Below are positions 35,571 to 44,940 of a stretch of DNA of 64,000 bases, piece after piece. The notes beneath the pieces are model-generated. The model was not told the DNA's origin. It saw nothing but the letters and a program-made list of their open reading frames with translations, and ran no database searches. Source of the stretch: Achromobacter pulmonis. Its GTDB lineage: Bacteria > Pseudomonadota > Gammaproteobacteria > Burkholderiales > Burkholderiaceae_B. Numbering within the stretch: position 1 is the first letter of the stretch; the number at the start of each line of letters is the position of its first letter. A program made the translations under genes and the position numbers. The stretch is taken from assembly GCF_902859765.1 (NCBI RefSeq), contig NZ_CADIJV010000016.1:1-64000 (forward strand), read 5' to 3'.

Positions 35571-36041
35571 GTGAGCACGCCAGAACAATTCCACGCGCTG
35601 ATGCGCCAGGTGACAGGCCTGATGGCCGGCCAGGCGCTCGACGGCGCCCTGCAACAGCGGCTCAATGCCGAGGCCGGCCCCGACAGCGCCCTGTACGCGG
35701 ACATCTTCGCCACCTGTAGGCAGGGCGTGGCCGACGGCTGGATGTGCAGCCGGGAAGGCGGCGGCATCCGCTATGGCCGCGTCATCAAGCCGGCCGAGGA
35801 TCTGGCCGGCTGCTCGGTCGATGTGGTCGACATGGACGACCTGGCCGGCCCGCACCACGCCCATCCGAATGGCGAAATCGACCTGATCATGCCGTTGACC
35901 GCCGAGGCCCGCTTCGACGGCCACGGCGCCGGCTGGCTGGTCTACGGACCTGGCAGCGCCCATCGCCCCACGGTGACGCAGGGCCGCGCGCTGGTGCTGT
36001 ATCTGCTGCCGGGCGGCGCCATCGAGTTCACCCAGCCATGA
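35571..36041 (+). CDS. DUF4863-type protein of the benzoate cluster (4-hydroxylaminobenzoate lyase-like)
   Basis: Protein of 156 residues, probably a small cupin-like fold (GPHHAHPNGEIDLIMP, then GWLVYGPGSAHRPTV, with several His). It resembles the DUF4863 family, members of which include 4-hydroxylaminobenzoate lyase; the assignment is tentative. The GTG at 35571 follows AGGAGGAGACAGG, the strongest ribosome site in the area; upstream ATG codons in frame (35448) overlap the promoter and are rejected. It is first in the operon that continues to bclA, so it may deal with a substituted benzoate or a side product. Confidence 0.75.
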   Translation: MSTPEQFHALMRQVTGLMAGQALDGALQQRLNAEAGPDSALYADIFATCRQGVADGWMCSREGGGIRYGRVIKPAEDLAGCSVDVVDMDDLAGPHHAHPNGEIDLIMPLTAEARFDGHGAGWLVYGPGSAHRPTVTQGRALVLYLLPGGAIEFTQP

Positions 36042-36200
36042 ATCCGCGTCCGCTTCCCCGCCGCCGCATCGCGCGCGGCCGGCCCACCGCCGGCGTCGGC
36101 TGACCCACGCCCCTGCCATGCCGCCGGTCACGACAAGCCGCCAGACGCTTGCGGACCGCCGCAAGGGCCGCCCCGCCCGCCAGGACACCAGGAGACAACC

Positions 36201-37760
36201 GTGAATGCCTGCCCCACCGAACTGAATTTCGCCAGCCACCTGGCCGCCTTGAACGCGCCGCGCGCCGCCAAACCCGCCTACATCGACGATAGCGGCCAGA
36301 TCACCTACGGCCAGTTGGCCGAGCGCGTGGCCCGCATGGCGGGCGCGCTGCGCCAGCTGGGGCTGCGGCGCGAAGAGCGCATCCTGCTGCTGATGCAGGA
36401 CACGGCCGACTGGCCGGTGGTGTTCCTGGGCGCGCTGCACGCGGGCGTGGTGCCGGTGGCGGTGAACACGCTGCTGACGCCGGACGATTATGCCTACATC
36501 CTCAGCCACAGCCGCGTGCGGGCCGCCTTCGTCTCCGGGAGCCTGCTGCCGACGCTGCAGGCGGCGCTGGCTCAGGCGCCCGGCGAGGTCGAGCACCTGG
36601 TGGTGTCGCGCCCGGCCGCGGCGCTGCCTGACGGCGCCCACGACCTCGAAGCGCTGCTGGCCGCCGCCCCGCTGGCGCCCGCCGCGCGCACGCTGTCCGA
36701 TGAAATCGCCTTCTGGCTGTATTCGTCGGGGTCCACCGGCAAGCCCAAGGGCGTGGTCCACACCCATGGCAATCTGTGGCACACCGCCGAGCTGTACGCC
36801 AAGCCGGTGCTGGGCATCCGCGAGGACGACGTGGCGTTCTCGGCCGCCAAGCTGTTCTTCGCCTACGGGCTGGGCAACGGCCTGACGTTTCCGCTGTCGG
36901 TCGGCGCCACCGTCGTGCTGATGGCCGAGCGGCCCACGCCGCAAGCCGTGTTCCAGCGCCTGGTGCGGCACCGCCCGACCGTGTTCTATGGCGTGCCGAC
37001 GCTCTACGCCAGCATGCTGGCCGCGCCGGACCTGCCGTCGCGCGACCAGGTGGCGATGCGCATCTGCACCTCGGCCGGCGAAGCCCTGCCGCGCGACATC
37101 GGCGAACGCTTCCAGCGCCATTTCGGCTGTGACATCCTGGACGGCATCGGCTCGACCGAGATGCTGCACATTTTCCTGTCGAACCGCGCCGGCCAGTTAC
37201 GCTACGGCACCACCGGCAAACCGGTGCCCGGCTACGAAGTACAGCTGCGCGACGACAACGGCGCGCCGGTGGCCGCCGGCGCCATCGGCGACCTCTACAT
37301 CAAAGGCCCCAGCGCCGCGCTGATGTACTGGAACAACCGCGACAAGACGCGCCAGTGCTTTCTGGGCGACTGGCTCAAGAGCGGCGACAAGTACATCTGC
37401 GACGCCGACGGCTACTACACCTATGCCGGCCGCAGCGACGACATGATCAAGGTCAGCGGCCAATATGTGTCGCCGGTGGAGGTCGAGAACGTGCTGGTGC
37501 AGCACGAGGCGGTGCTGGAAGCGGCGGTGATCGGCGTGCCCGATCACGATGGGCTGGTCAAGACCAAGGCCTATGTGGTGCTGCGGCCGGGCTATGCGCC
37601 CGACGCCAACACCGGCGCCGACCTGCAACGCTACGTCAAGCAGCACCTGGCGCCCTTCAAATACCCGCGCCAGATCGACTTCACCGACGAACTGCCCAAG
37701 ACCGCCACCGGCAAGATCCAGCGCTTCCGGCTGCGGCAATTGGAACAGGTCACGCCATGA
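36201..37760 (+). CDS. bclA: Benzoate-CoA ligase
   Basis: AMP-forming ligase of 519 residues converting benzoate, ATP and CoA to benzoyl-CoA, the box substrate and inducer. Motifs: P-loop LYSSGSTGKPKGVVHTH (about 173-190), the benzoate-ligase pocket region FSAAKLFFAYGLGNGLTFPLSVGA, DGIGSTEMLHIFLSNR, and KTATGKIQRFRLR at the C-terminus with the catalytic Lys. The GTG at 36201 is preceded by GGAGA. It overlaps the next gene by four bases. 159 bp separate it from the DUF4863 gene. Confidence 0.95.
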   Translation: MNACPTELNFASHLAALNAPRAAKPAYIDDSGQITYGQLAERVARMAGALRQLGLRREERILLLMQDTADWPVVFLGALHAGVVPVAVNTLLTPDDYAYILSHSRVRAAFVSGSLLPTLQAALAQAPGEVEHLVVSRPAAALPDGAHDLEALLAAAPLAPAARTLSDEIAFWLYSSGSTGKPKGVVHTHGNLWHTAELYAKPVLGIREDDVAFSAAKLFFAYGLGNGLTFPLSVGATVVLMAERPTPQAVFQRLVRHRPTVFYGVPTLYASMLAAPDLPSRDQVAMRICTSAGEALPRDIGERFQRHFGCDILDGIGSTEMLHIFLSNRAGQLRYGTTGKPVPGYEVQLRDDNGAPVAAGAIGDLYIKGPSAALMYWNNRDKTRQCFLGDWLKSGDKYICDADGYYTYAGRSDDMIKVSGQYVSPVEVENVLVQHEAVLEAAVIGVPDHDGLVKTKAYVVLRPGYAPDANTGADLQRYVKQHLAPFKYPRQIDFTDELPKTATGKIQRFRLRQLEQVTP

Positions 37761-38602
37761 GCGCCGTGCCGCTTCCCGCATCCGGCGCCCGCGCCGACGT
37801 GCATGTGTTCGGCCGCCCCCTGCAGCTGGAATACCAGTGGATCGCGGCATCGCGCCCGCACGCGCCGCTGCTGGTGTTCCTGCACGAAGGGCTGGGCTCG
37901 GTGTCGATGTGGAAGGATTGGCCGCGACAGGCCTGCGCGGCCGCCGGCTGCCGCGGCCTGGTCTATTCGCGCTACGGCTATGGCCGCTCCACGCCGCTGG
38001 CGGCGGGGGAAAAGCGCCAGGTGGATTTCATGCACCGCGAGGCCGGCGAGGCGCTGCCGGCGCTGTTCGCCGCGCTCGGCATCGACGCCGGACGCGACCG
38101 CCCCATCCTGTTCGGCCACAGCGATGGCGGCTCGATCGCCCTGCTTTATGCCGCCATGCATCCCGGCGCGGTGGCCGGCGTGGCGGTCGCCGCGCCGCAC
38201 ATCTTCGTCGAGGACCGCACCGTGACCCACATCGAACAGGCGCGCCAGGCCTACCGGGACACGGATCTGCGCGCGCGGCTGGCGCGCCACCACGACGACG
38301 TCGATTCGGCCTTCCGGGGCTGGAACGATATCTGGCTCGATCCCGCCTTCCGCCGCTGGAACATCGAAGAACATCTGCCGCGCATTACCTGTCCGGTCCT
38401 GGCGATGCAGGGCGTGGACGATGAATACGGCACGCTCGAACAGATACGCGGTATCCGCCGCGCCGCGCCGCAGACGCAACTGCTGGAGATTCCCGACTGC
38501 CGCCATTCGCCGCACAAGGACCAGCCCGCCACCGTTATCCAGGCCATCGCCGGCTTCGTCGGCGCGCTGGAACAACCCGGCCGCCCCAGCGGCAGCCCAT
38601 GA
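37757..38602 (+). CDS. Alpha/beta hydrolase of the benzoate cluster
   Basis: Hydrolase of 281 residues with nucleophile elbow GHSDGGSIAL (Ser122), oxyanion segment LVFLHEGLGSVSMWKDW, an acid residue in GVDDEYGTLEQ and a late His (CRHSPHKDQP). It is commonly next to bcl in box clusters. A CoA-thioester hydrolase or lactonase role is possible, for instance to recover CoA from dead-end benzoyl-CoA analogues (inference). The ATG at 37757 overlaps the ligase stop (ATGA). Confidence 0.88.
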   Translation: MSAVPLPASGARADVHVFGRPLQLEYQWIAASRPHAPLLVFLHEGLGSVSMWKDWPRQACAAAGCRGLVYSRYGYGRSTPLAAGEKRQVDFMHREAGEALPALFAALGIDAGRDRPILFGHSDGGSIALLYAAMHPGAVAGVAVAAPHIFVEDRTVTHIEQARQAYRDTDLRARLARHHDDVDSAFRGWNDIWLDPAFRRWNIEEHLPRITCPVLAMQGVDDEYGTLEQIRGIRRAAPQTQLLEIPDCRHSPHKDQPATVIQAIAGFVGALEQPGRPSGSP

Positions 38603-38621
38603 CAAGCACGGAGACTCCACC

Positions 38622-39782
38622 ATGACCCACGCCCTGACCCGGGCCGCGCTAGGCGCGGCGCTGATGCTGGCCGCAAGCGGCGCCCTGGCCGCCGACAAAC
38701 TCAAAGTCGGCTTCATGCTGCCCTACAGCGGCACCTATGCCGCGCTCGGCACCGCCATCGAGAATGGCTTCAAACTGTATGTGGCCGAACAAGGCGGCAA
38801 GCTCGGCGGGCGCGAGCTCGAGTACTTCAAGGTGGATGACGAGTCCAACCCTTCCAAGGCCGACGAGAACGCCAACCGGCTGATCAAGCGCGACCAGGTC
38901 GACGTGCTGATCGGCACCGTGCACTCGGGAGTGGCGATGGCCCTGGCCAAGGCCGCCAAAGACACCGACACCACCCTGATCGTGACCAACGCCGGCGCCA
39001 ACGCCATCACCGGACCGCTGTGCGGCCCCGGCATCTTCCGCACCTCGTTCACCAACTGGCAGCCCGCCTACGCCATGGGTCCGGTGGCCAAGGCGCGCGG
39101 CCACAAGACCGCGGTGACCATCACCTGGAAGTACGCGGCCGGCGACGAAGCCATCGGCGGCTTCAAGGAAGGTTTCGAAAAGGCCGGCGGCAAAGTCGTC
39201 AAGGAACTCAGCCTGTCCTTCCCCAATGTCGAATTCCAGTCGCTGCTGACCGAGATCGCCGCGCTCAAGCCCGACATGGTGTTCACCTTCTTCGCCGGCG
39301 GCGGCGCCGTGAAATTCGTGCAGGACTATCACGCGGCCGGCCTGGATAAGACCATTCCGCTGTACGGCTCGGGCTTTCTCACCGACGGCACGCTGCAGGC
39401 GCAGGGCGCGTCGGCGCAGGGGCTGCTGACCACGCTGCACTATGCCGACGGCCTGAACACGCCGCGCGACAACGCCTTCCGCGCCGACTACGGCAAGGCC
39501 TACAACATGCAGCCGGACGTGTATGCGGTGCAGGGCTATGACGCCGCGCAACTGATGCAGTCGGGCCTGGCGGCGGTCAAGGGCGACTTCGGCAAGAAGG
39601 CGGAATTCCGCCAGGCCATGCGCGGCGCCACGGTCGACAGCCCGCGCGGTCCGTTCACGCTGTCCAAGGCCGGCAACCCGGTGCAGGACATCTACCTGCG
39701 GCGCGTCGACGGCCTGGAGAACAAGGTGGTCGAGGTGGCCGTGCGCAAGCTGGCCGACCCCGCGCGCGGCTGCAAGCTCTAG
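38622..39782 (+). CDS. Branched-chain-type ABC substrate-binding protein (benzoate uptake candidate)
   Basis: Periplasmic receptor of 386 residues of the LivJ/type I periplasmic-binding fold: signal peptide (1-23), then KLKVGFMLPYSGTYAALGTAIENGFKLYV. Benzoate-cluster receptors of this type are proposed to bind aromatic acids. It is followed directly by two permeases and two ATPases, so the five genes form one importer, placed after bclA. It has GGAG 9 nt upstream of the ATG. Confidence 0.93.
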   Translation: MTHALTRAALGAALMLAASGALAADKLKVGFMLPYSGTYAALGTAIENGFKLYVAEQGGKLGGRELEYFKVDDESNPSKADENANRLIKRDQVDVLIGTVHSGVAMALAKAAKDTDTTLIVTNAGANAITGPLCGPGIFRTSFTNWQPAYAMGPVAKARGHKTAVTITWKYAAGDEAIGGFKEGFEKAGGKVVKELSLSFPNVEFQSLLTEIAALKPDMVFTFFAGGGAVKFVQDYHAAGLDKTIPLYGSGFLTDGTLQAQGASAQGLLTTLHYADGLNTPRDNAFRADYGKAYNMQPDVYAVQGYDAAQLMQSGLAAVKGDFGKKAEFRQAMRGATVDSPRGPFTLSKAGNPVQDIYLRRVDGLENKVVEVAVRKLADPARGCKL

Positions 39783-39795
39783 GGACGGCGCTCCC

Positions 39796-40677
39796 ATGGA
39801 CGTCGGCATCCTGCTCATCCAGAGCCTGAACGCCTTCCAGTACGGCCTGTTGCTGTTCCTGGTGGCCAGCGGGCTCACGCTGATCTTCGGCATCATGGGG
39901 ATCATCAACCTGGCGCACGGCAGCTTCTACATGATCGGCGCCTACATGGCGTTCGCGCTGGGGCCGGCGGTGGAGCGCTGGCTCGGCGGCGGCTTCGTCG
40001 CCACGCTGGCGGTGTGCGTGCTGGCCGCCGCCGCGCTCGGCTATCTGCTGGAAGCGGCGTTCTTCAGCTACCTGTACCGCCGCAATCATTTGCAGCAGGT
40101 GCTGATGACCTATGGCCTGATCCTGGTGTTCGAGGAGTTGCGCAGCATCCTGGTCGGCAATGACGTCCACGGCGTGCCGCTGCCGTCCTGGCTGCAAGGC
40201 AGCATCGCCCTGGGCGACGTGATGAGCTATCCGGTGTACCGCCTGTTCATTTCGGCGGTGGGCATCGCGGTGGCGCTGCTGCTGTACTGGGTCATCGCGC
40301 GCACGCGGCTGGGCATGATGCTGCGTGCCGGCGCCAGCAACCGCGAGATGACAGGGGCGCTGGGCATCGACGTCAACAAGCTGTACCGGCTGGTGTTCGC
40401 GGCCGGCGTGGCGCTGGCGGCGCTGGCGGGCAGCATCGCCGCGCCGGTGTCGTCGGTCTATCCCGGCATGGGCAACAGCGTGCTGATCATCTGCTTCGTG
40501 GTGGTGGTGATCGGCGGCATCGGTTCGATCCGCGGCGCGTTCCTGGCGGCGATGCTGGTGGGCGTGGTCGAGACCTTCGGCCAGGTGCTGTTCCCGGCCG
40601 CCGCCGGCGTGCTGGTGTACGTGCTGATGGCCGCGATTCTGCTGTGCAAGCCCGAAGGGCTGTTCAAACAGGGCTGA
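39796..40677 (+). CDS. Branched-chain-type ABC permease (LivH)
   Basis: Inner-membrane permease of 293 residues with about eight membrane segments. Characteristic stretches are FGIMGIINLAHGSFYMIGAYMAF near the N-terminus, GIDVNKLYRLVFAAGVALAALAGSIAAPV and VVVVIGGIGSIRGAFLAAMLVGVVETFGQ. It pairs with the next permease. Confidence 0.94.
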   Translation: MDVGILLIQSLNAFQYGLLLFLVASGLTLIFGIMGIINLAHGSFYMIGAYMAFALGPAVERWLGGGFVATLAVCVLAAAALGYLLEAAFFSYLYRRNHLQQVLMTYGLILVFEELRSILVGNDVHGVPLPSWLQGSIALGDVMSYPVYRLFISAVGIAVALLLYWVIARTRLGMMLRAGASNREMTGALGIDVNKLYRLVFAAGVALAALAGSIAAPVSSVYPGMGNSVLIICFVVVVIGGIGSIRGAFLAAMLVGVVETFGQVLFPAAAGVLVYVLMAAILLCKPEGLFKQG

Positions 40678-40679
40678 CC

Positions 40680-41714
40680 ATGAAGACGCATCGAATCCTG
40701 CCTGTCGCGACCCTGCTGGCCCTGGCGGCCTTCGCCTGGAGCGGCAGCGACTACTACACCGGCCTGGCCGTGAAGATCATGATCTACGCGGTGTTCGCGC
40801 TCAGCCTGCAATTGCTGGTGGGCGGCGCCGGACTGGTCAGCCTGGGCCACGCGGCGTTCTTCGGCATCGGCGCCTATGTCGCCGCGCTGCTGTCGCCGCA
40901 ATCCGAAGCCGCCAGCCTGTGGCTGCTGTTGCCGGCGGCGCTGCTGGCAGCGGCAGCCTATGCCGCGCTGACCGGCGCGCTGGCGCTGCGCACGCGCGGC
41001 GTGTACTTCATCATGGTGACGCTGGCCTTCGCGCAGATGGCCTATTACGTGTTCCATGACACCGAGGTCGGCGGCGGCAGCGACGGCATCTATCTGTATT
41101 TCCGGCCGCAGGCGGCCATCGGCGGCTGGCTGCCGTTCGACCTGGACCAGGGCCACACCTACTACTTCTTCGTGCTGACCTGCCTGGCGCTGGCCTGGGG
41201 TTTCCTGGCCTTGCTGCGGCGCTCGCCGTTCGGCGCCGCGCTGGCCGGTATCCGCATCAACGAACAACGCATGCGGGCGGCCGGCTATTCGACCTATCCG
41301 TACAAGCTGTCGGCCTATGTGATCGGCGCCGCGCTGGCCGGCCTGGCCGGCTTCCTGTTCGCGCTCAAGGACGGCTTCGTCACGCCCGAACTGCTGGCCT
41401 GGGAACAGTCGGGGCTGGTGCTGCTGATGGTGATCCTGGGCGGTATGGGCAGCCTGGGCGGCGCGGTGCTGGGCACGGCCACGCTGGTGCTGCTGCAGGA
41501 ACTGTTCCAGTCACAGGCGCTGTTCGGCGACTACGCGCGCCATTGGCACCTGCCACTGGGCCTGACCATCATCGCGCTGGTAGCGCTGCTGCCCGACGGG
41601 CTGGCCGGCCTGCCGGCGCAATGGCGCCGGCGCCGCGCGCGGCAAGCGCCGGCCCCATCGGCCGCCGCCGCCAAGCCGCTGCCCCTGCCGATCCAAGGAG
41701 AACCCCATGCCTGA
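40680..41714 (+). CDS. Branched-chain-type ABC permease (LivM)
   Basis: Inner-membrane permease of 344 residues: LLVGGAGLVSLGHAAFFGIGAYVAAL, RTRGVYFIMVTLAFAQM, and GIRINEQRMRAAGYSTYPYKLSAYVIGAALAGLAG before the GGMGSLGGAVLG cytoplasmic turn. The ATG starts 2 bp after the LivH stop. The C-terminal tail is rich in Arg and Ala and overlaps the ATPase gene by 8 bp. Confidence 0.94.
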   Translation: MKTHRILPVATLLALAAFAWSGSDYYTGLAVKIMIYAVFALSLQLLVGGAGLVSLGHAAFFGIGAYVAALLSPQSEAASLWLLLPAALLAAAAYAALTGALALRTRGVYFIMVTLAFAQMAYYVFHDTEVGGGSDGIYLYFRPQAAIGGWLPFDLDQGHTYYFFVLTCLALAWGFLALLRRSPFGAALAGIRINEQRMRAAGYSTYPYKLSAYVIGAALAGLAGFLFALKDGFVTPELLAWEQSGLVLLMVILGGMGSLGGAVLGTATLVLLQELFQSQALFGDYARHWHLPLGLTIIALVALLPDGLAGLPAQWRRRRARQAPAPSAAAAKPLPLPIQGEPHA

Positions 41715-42480
41715 CCCCCTGCTGGCTGCCGACGCGGTCACCCGGCGCTTCGGCGGCCTGACCGCCGTCAACGGCGTGTCGCTGGCGCTACGGCGTGGCG
41801 AAGTCCATGCCGTCATTGGCACCAATGGCGCGGGCAAGTCCACGTTGATCAACATCCTGTCCGGCGAACTCGCGCCCCACAGCGGCCGGGTGTCGCTGGG
41901 CGGGCGCGATATCACCGCCTGGGGCCAGCCGGAGCGGGCCCGCGCCGGCCTGGGCCGCAGCTACCAACGCTCGACGCTGTTCCCCGAACTGACCGTATTC
42001 GAGAACTGCCGGCTGGCGGCCCAGGCCCGGCGCCAGCGCTTCTGGCGCTGGTGGCGGCCGGCCACGGCCTGCGCGGCCAGCGCCGAACTGGCCGCGCAGG
42101 CGCTCGAACGCACCGGCCTGGCCGCCGACGCCGCGCAGCCGGCCGGTCTGTTGCCGCACGGGCGCAAGCGCCAACTGGAGATCGCCATGTGCCTGGCCGG
42201 CGAGCCGCAAGTGCTGCTGCTGGACGAACCGCTGGCCGGCATGGGGCCGGAAGAAACCGACCGCATCCTGGCATTGCTGCAATCGCTCAAGGCCAACCAC
42301 GCCATCCTGCTGGTGGAGCACGACATGGACGCGGTGTTCCGCAGCGCCGACACCATCACGGTGATGGTCAACGGCAGCAGCATCGCCAGCGGCGATCCGG
42401 CGCAGATCCGCGCCAACGCCGAGGTGCGCACCGCATACCTCGGCGAAGACCTGGACGGAGAGTACGCATGCGCGCACTGA
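41707..42480 (+). CDS. Branched-chain-type ABC ATPase (LivG)
   Basis: ATPase of 257 residues with Walker A GTNGAGKST, the LivG-type Q-loop GRSYQRSTLFPELTVFEN and Walker B LLLDEPLAGMGPEE. The ABC signature region is GLLPHGRKRQLEIAMCL, a relaxed LSGGQ with LPHGRKR. It overlaps the LivM stop by 8 bp and LivF by 13 bp, so translation is coupled. Confidence 0.93.
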   Translation: MPDPLLAADAVTRRFGGLTAVNGVSLALRRGEVHAVIGTNGAGKSTLINILSGELAPHSGRVSLGGRDITAWGQPERARAGLGRSYQRSTLFPELTVFENCRLAAQARRQRFWRWWRPATACAASAELAAQALERTGLAADAAQPAGLLPHGRKRQLEIAMCLAGEPQVLLLDEPLAGMGPEETDRILALLQSLKANHAILLVEHDMDAVFRSADTITVMVNGSSIASGDPAQIRANAEVRTAYLGEDLDGEYACAH

Positions 42481-43178
42481 TCGAAGCCGACGGCCTGCAC
42501 GTGTACTACGGCGCCAGCCATGTGCTGCGCGGCGTCGGCCTGCGCATCGCGGCGGGCGAGTCGGTGGGACTGGTGGGCCGCAACGGCATGGGCAAGACCA
42601 CGCTGATCCGCAGCCTGGTCGGGCAGATCCGCAGCGCGCAGGGCCGCGTGGCGGTGCGCGGCGCCGATTGCACCCGCGCCCGGCCGCATGCGATCGCGCA
42701 GATGGGCGTGGCCTACGTGCCCGAGGGCCGCGGCATCTTCCCCAACCTGAGCGTGCGCGAAAACCTGCTGGTGGCGGCGCGCGCCGGCGAACAGGGCCGG
42801 CGCGACTGGACCTATGCGCGCGTGCTGGAGACCTTTCCGCGCCTGACCGAACGGCTGGGCCACGGCGGCCAGCAATTGTCGGGCGGCGAACAGCAGATGC
42901 TGGCGATCGGCCGGGCGCTGATGACCAACCCCGACCTGCTGATCCTGGATGAAGCCACCGAAGGCCTGGCGCCGCTGATCGTGGCCGAGATCTGGAAGAT
43001 CATCCGGCAGATCCGCGCCACCGGCATGTCGACGCTGATCGTCGACCGCAACTACCGCGCGGTGCTGGCGCACACCGACCGCTGCCTGGTGATGGAAAAA
43101 GGGGTGATCGTGCAGGACGGCGACAGCACGGCGCTGGCCGCCCAACCCGAACAATTGACGCGCTACCTGGGCGTCTGA
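42468..43178 (+). CDS. Branched-chain-type ABC ATPase (LivF)
   Basis: ATPase of 236 residues with Walker A GRNGMGKTT, signature LSGGEQQMLAIGRAL and Walker B LLILDEATEGLAPLI. It is the last gene of the unit beginning at 35571. The start ATG at 42468 overlaps the LivG end. A convergent gene follows after a hairpin. Confidence 0.94.
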   Translation: MRALIEADGLHVYYGASHVLRGVGLRIAAGESVGLVGRNGMGKTTLIRSLVGQIRSAQGRVAVRGADCTRARPHAIAQMGVAYVPEGRGIFPNLSVRENLLVAARAGEQGRRDWTYARVLETFPRLTERLGHGGQQLSGGEQQMLAIGRALMTNPDLLILDEATEGLAPLIVAEIWKIIRQIRATGMSTLIVDRNYRAVLAHTDRCLVMEKGVIVQDGDSTALAAQPEQLTRYLGV

Positions 43179-43183
43179 ACGCG

Positions 43184-43207
43184 CCGCGCCGGAACTGCCC
43201 GGCGCGG
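43184..43207. terminator. Hairpin between the liv unit and the convergent TPP gene
   Basis: CCGCGCCGG (43184-43192) pairs perfectly with CCGGCGCGG (43199-43207) around AACTGC, 6 bp after the LivF stop. No T-tract follows on either strand, so its strength as a terminator is uncertain. Confidence 0.45.
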
Positions 43208-43217
43208 GCCGGCGGCG

Positions 43218-44774
43218 TCAGATCAGCGCTTCGATCAGGAACGGGCCGCGGCGCTTCAGGCCCTCCTGCAGGGCGCGGGCAAAGCCTTCGACCGTATCGA
43301 CGCTGACCGCCTCCACGCCCATGCCGCGCGCCAAGTGGGTCCAGTCCAGATAGGGCTCTTCCAGGTCGAGCATGCGGCGCGCGTTGCGGCCCGGCTCCTG
43401 CACCCCCACGTTCTTCATCTCGCCGTGCAGCGTGGCGTAGGAACGATTGGCCAGGATCACCGTCAGGCAGTCCAGGTTCTCGCGCGCCTGGGTCCACAGC
43501 GCCTGCAAGGTGTACATGCCGCTGCCGTCGGCCTGCAGGGTGATGACCTTGCGGTCCGGGCAGGCCACCGCCGCGCCGGCCGCCAGCGGCAGGCCGATGC
43601 CGATGGCGCCGCCGGTCAGCATCAGCCAGTCGTGCGGCGCGCTGCTGGCGCTGTAGATCGGGAATTCGCGGCCCTGGGTGATCGACTCGTCGCAGACGAT
43701 GGCGTTCTCGGGCAGGTGGTGCGCCACCAGGATGTTGACGGCGGCGCCGGTCAGCTTGCCGCTGGCCGGGACCTCGTAGGCCGGCGCCGGCGCGGCCAGG
43801 CACGGCGCGTCGGCGGCGATGCCGAGTTCGTCGGCCAGCCATTCCAGCGCATGCGCCAGATCCTGCTCGACCGTGGCCAGCACGACCTTCTCGCAATCCT
43901 CCGGCGCCAGCAGGCTGGGCTTGCCGGGATAGGCGAAAAAGCCCACTGGCGCCTTGGCGCCCACCAGCACCAGATGACGCACGTCCTTGAGCTTGGCCAC
44001 GGCCAGGTCGATCGGGTACGGCAGCCGGTCGACCGGCGTGCGGTCGCCGCCGCGCTCGACGCGGCGGTTGGAAGTCTCGGACATCAGCCGCACGCCGGTG
44101 GCGCGGGCGATGCGGCCAGCGGCCTTGAGCGCGCGTTCTCGCAGCGCCGTGTTGCCGAGCAGCAGCGTGGTGACTTCGCCGGAACGGATCGCCTTGGCGG
44201 CGGCGCGAACCGCCTCGATGGTGGTGTGCGGCACGGCCTCGTCGACCACCTTCACCACCGCGCTGTCGGCCGGCAGTTCGGTCCAGGCGGAGTTGGCCGG
44301 CAGGATCAGGGTGGCGATGTTGCCGGGATGGCGGCGCGCCACGCCGATGGCCTCGGCGGCGTCGGCCGACATCGACTCGGCCGACATGCCGCGCTTGACC
44401 CAGTGCGACATGGGGCGCGCCACGCCTTCGACATCGCTGGTCAGCGGCGCGTCGTACTGCACATGGTAGGTGGCATGGTCGCCGACGATGTTGATCATCG
44501 GGGTGCGCGCGCGCTTGGCGTTGTGCAGGTTGGCCAGGCCGTTGCCCAGGCCCGGGCCCAGGTGCAGCAGCGTGGCGGCCGGCTTGTCGGCCATGCGGGC
44601 GTAGCCATCGGCCGCTCCCGTGACCACGCCTTCGAACAGGCCCAGCACGCAGCGCATCTTCGGTTTGCGATCCAGCGCCGCGACGAAGTGCATCTCGGAC
44701 GTGCCCGGATTGGCAAAGCACACGTCCACATCATTGGCCAGAAGGGTATCGCAAAGACTATCAGCGCCGTTCAT
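43218..44774 (-). CDS. Thiamine pyrophosphate enzyme, benzoylformate decarboxylase/acetolactate-synthase-like
   Basis: TPP enzyme of 518 residues. N-terminal Glu domain (CFANPGTSEMHFVAALD, GLFEGVVTGAADGYARM), middle domain, and TPP motif ADGSGMYTLQALWTQARENLDCLTVILANR, with Ala in place of the usual Gly of GDGS. The length and NPGTSEM start resemble the benzoylformate decarboxylase or IlvX-like branch rather than IlvB. It converges on the benzoate importer operon, hinting at an aryl-2-oxoacid substrate (inference). Start ATG at 44772-44774. Confidence 0.87.
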   Translation of the reverse strand: MNGADSLCDTLLANDVDVCFANPGTSEMHFVAALDRKPKMRCVLGLFEGVVTGAADGYARMADKPAATLLHLGPGLGNGLANLHNAKRARTPMINIVGDHATYHVQYDAPLTSDVEGVARPMSHWVKRGMSAESMSADAAEAIGVARRHPGNIATLILPANSAWTELPADSAVVKVVDEAVPHTTIEAVRAAAKAIRSGEVTTLLLGNTALRERALKAAGRIARATGVRLMSETSNRRVERGGDRTPVDRLPYPIDLAVAKLKDVRHLVLVGAKAPVGFFAYPGKPSLLAPEDCEKVVLATVEQDLAHALEWLADELGIAADAPCLAAPAPAYEVPASGKLTGAAVNILVAHHLPENAIVCDESITQGREFPIYSASSAPHDWLMLTGGAIGIGLPLAAGAAVACPDRKVITLQADGSGMYTLQALWTQARENLDCLTVILANRSYATLHGEMKNVGVQEPGRNARRMLDLEEPYLDWTHLARGMGVEAVSVDTVEGFARALQEGLKRRGPFLIEALI

Positions 44775-44940
44775 CGTTTTTCCCTGGTTGTTTTACGTAA
44801 GCTCGGGCCGGCGGCGGCGCGCCGGCCCGATTGGCATGATAGGTAGGGTAGCGCAAACCCGCTAGAGCCAGTTGCGCGCGCCGGCATGGAACCATTCGGC
44901 ATGTTCCGTCGGACGGAATTTCAGACGGCGCGCGCCGCGC

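Noticed and set aside
43335-44846. Plus-strand frame of 503 codons opposite the TPP enzyme
   Set aside because: Shadow of a gene with clear TPP motifs; the composition is Arg/Gly/His-rich without domains.
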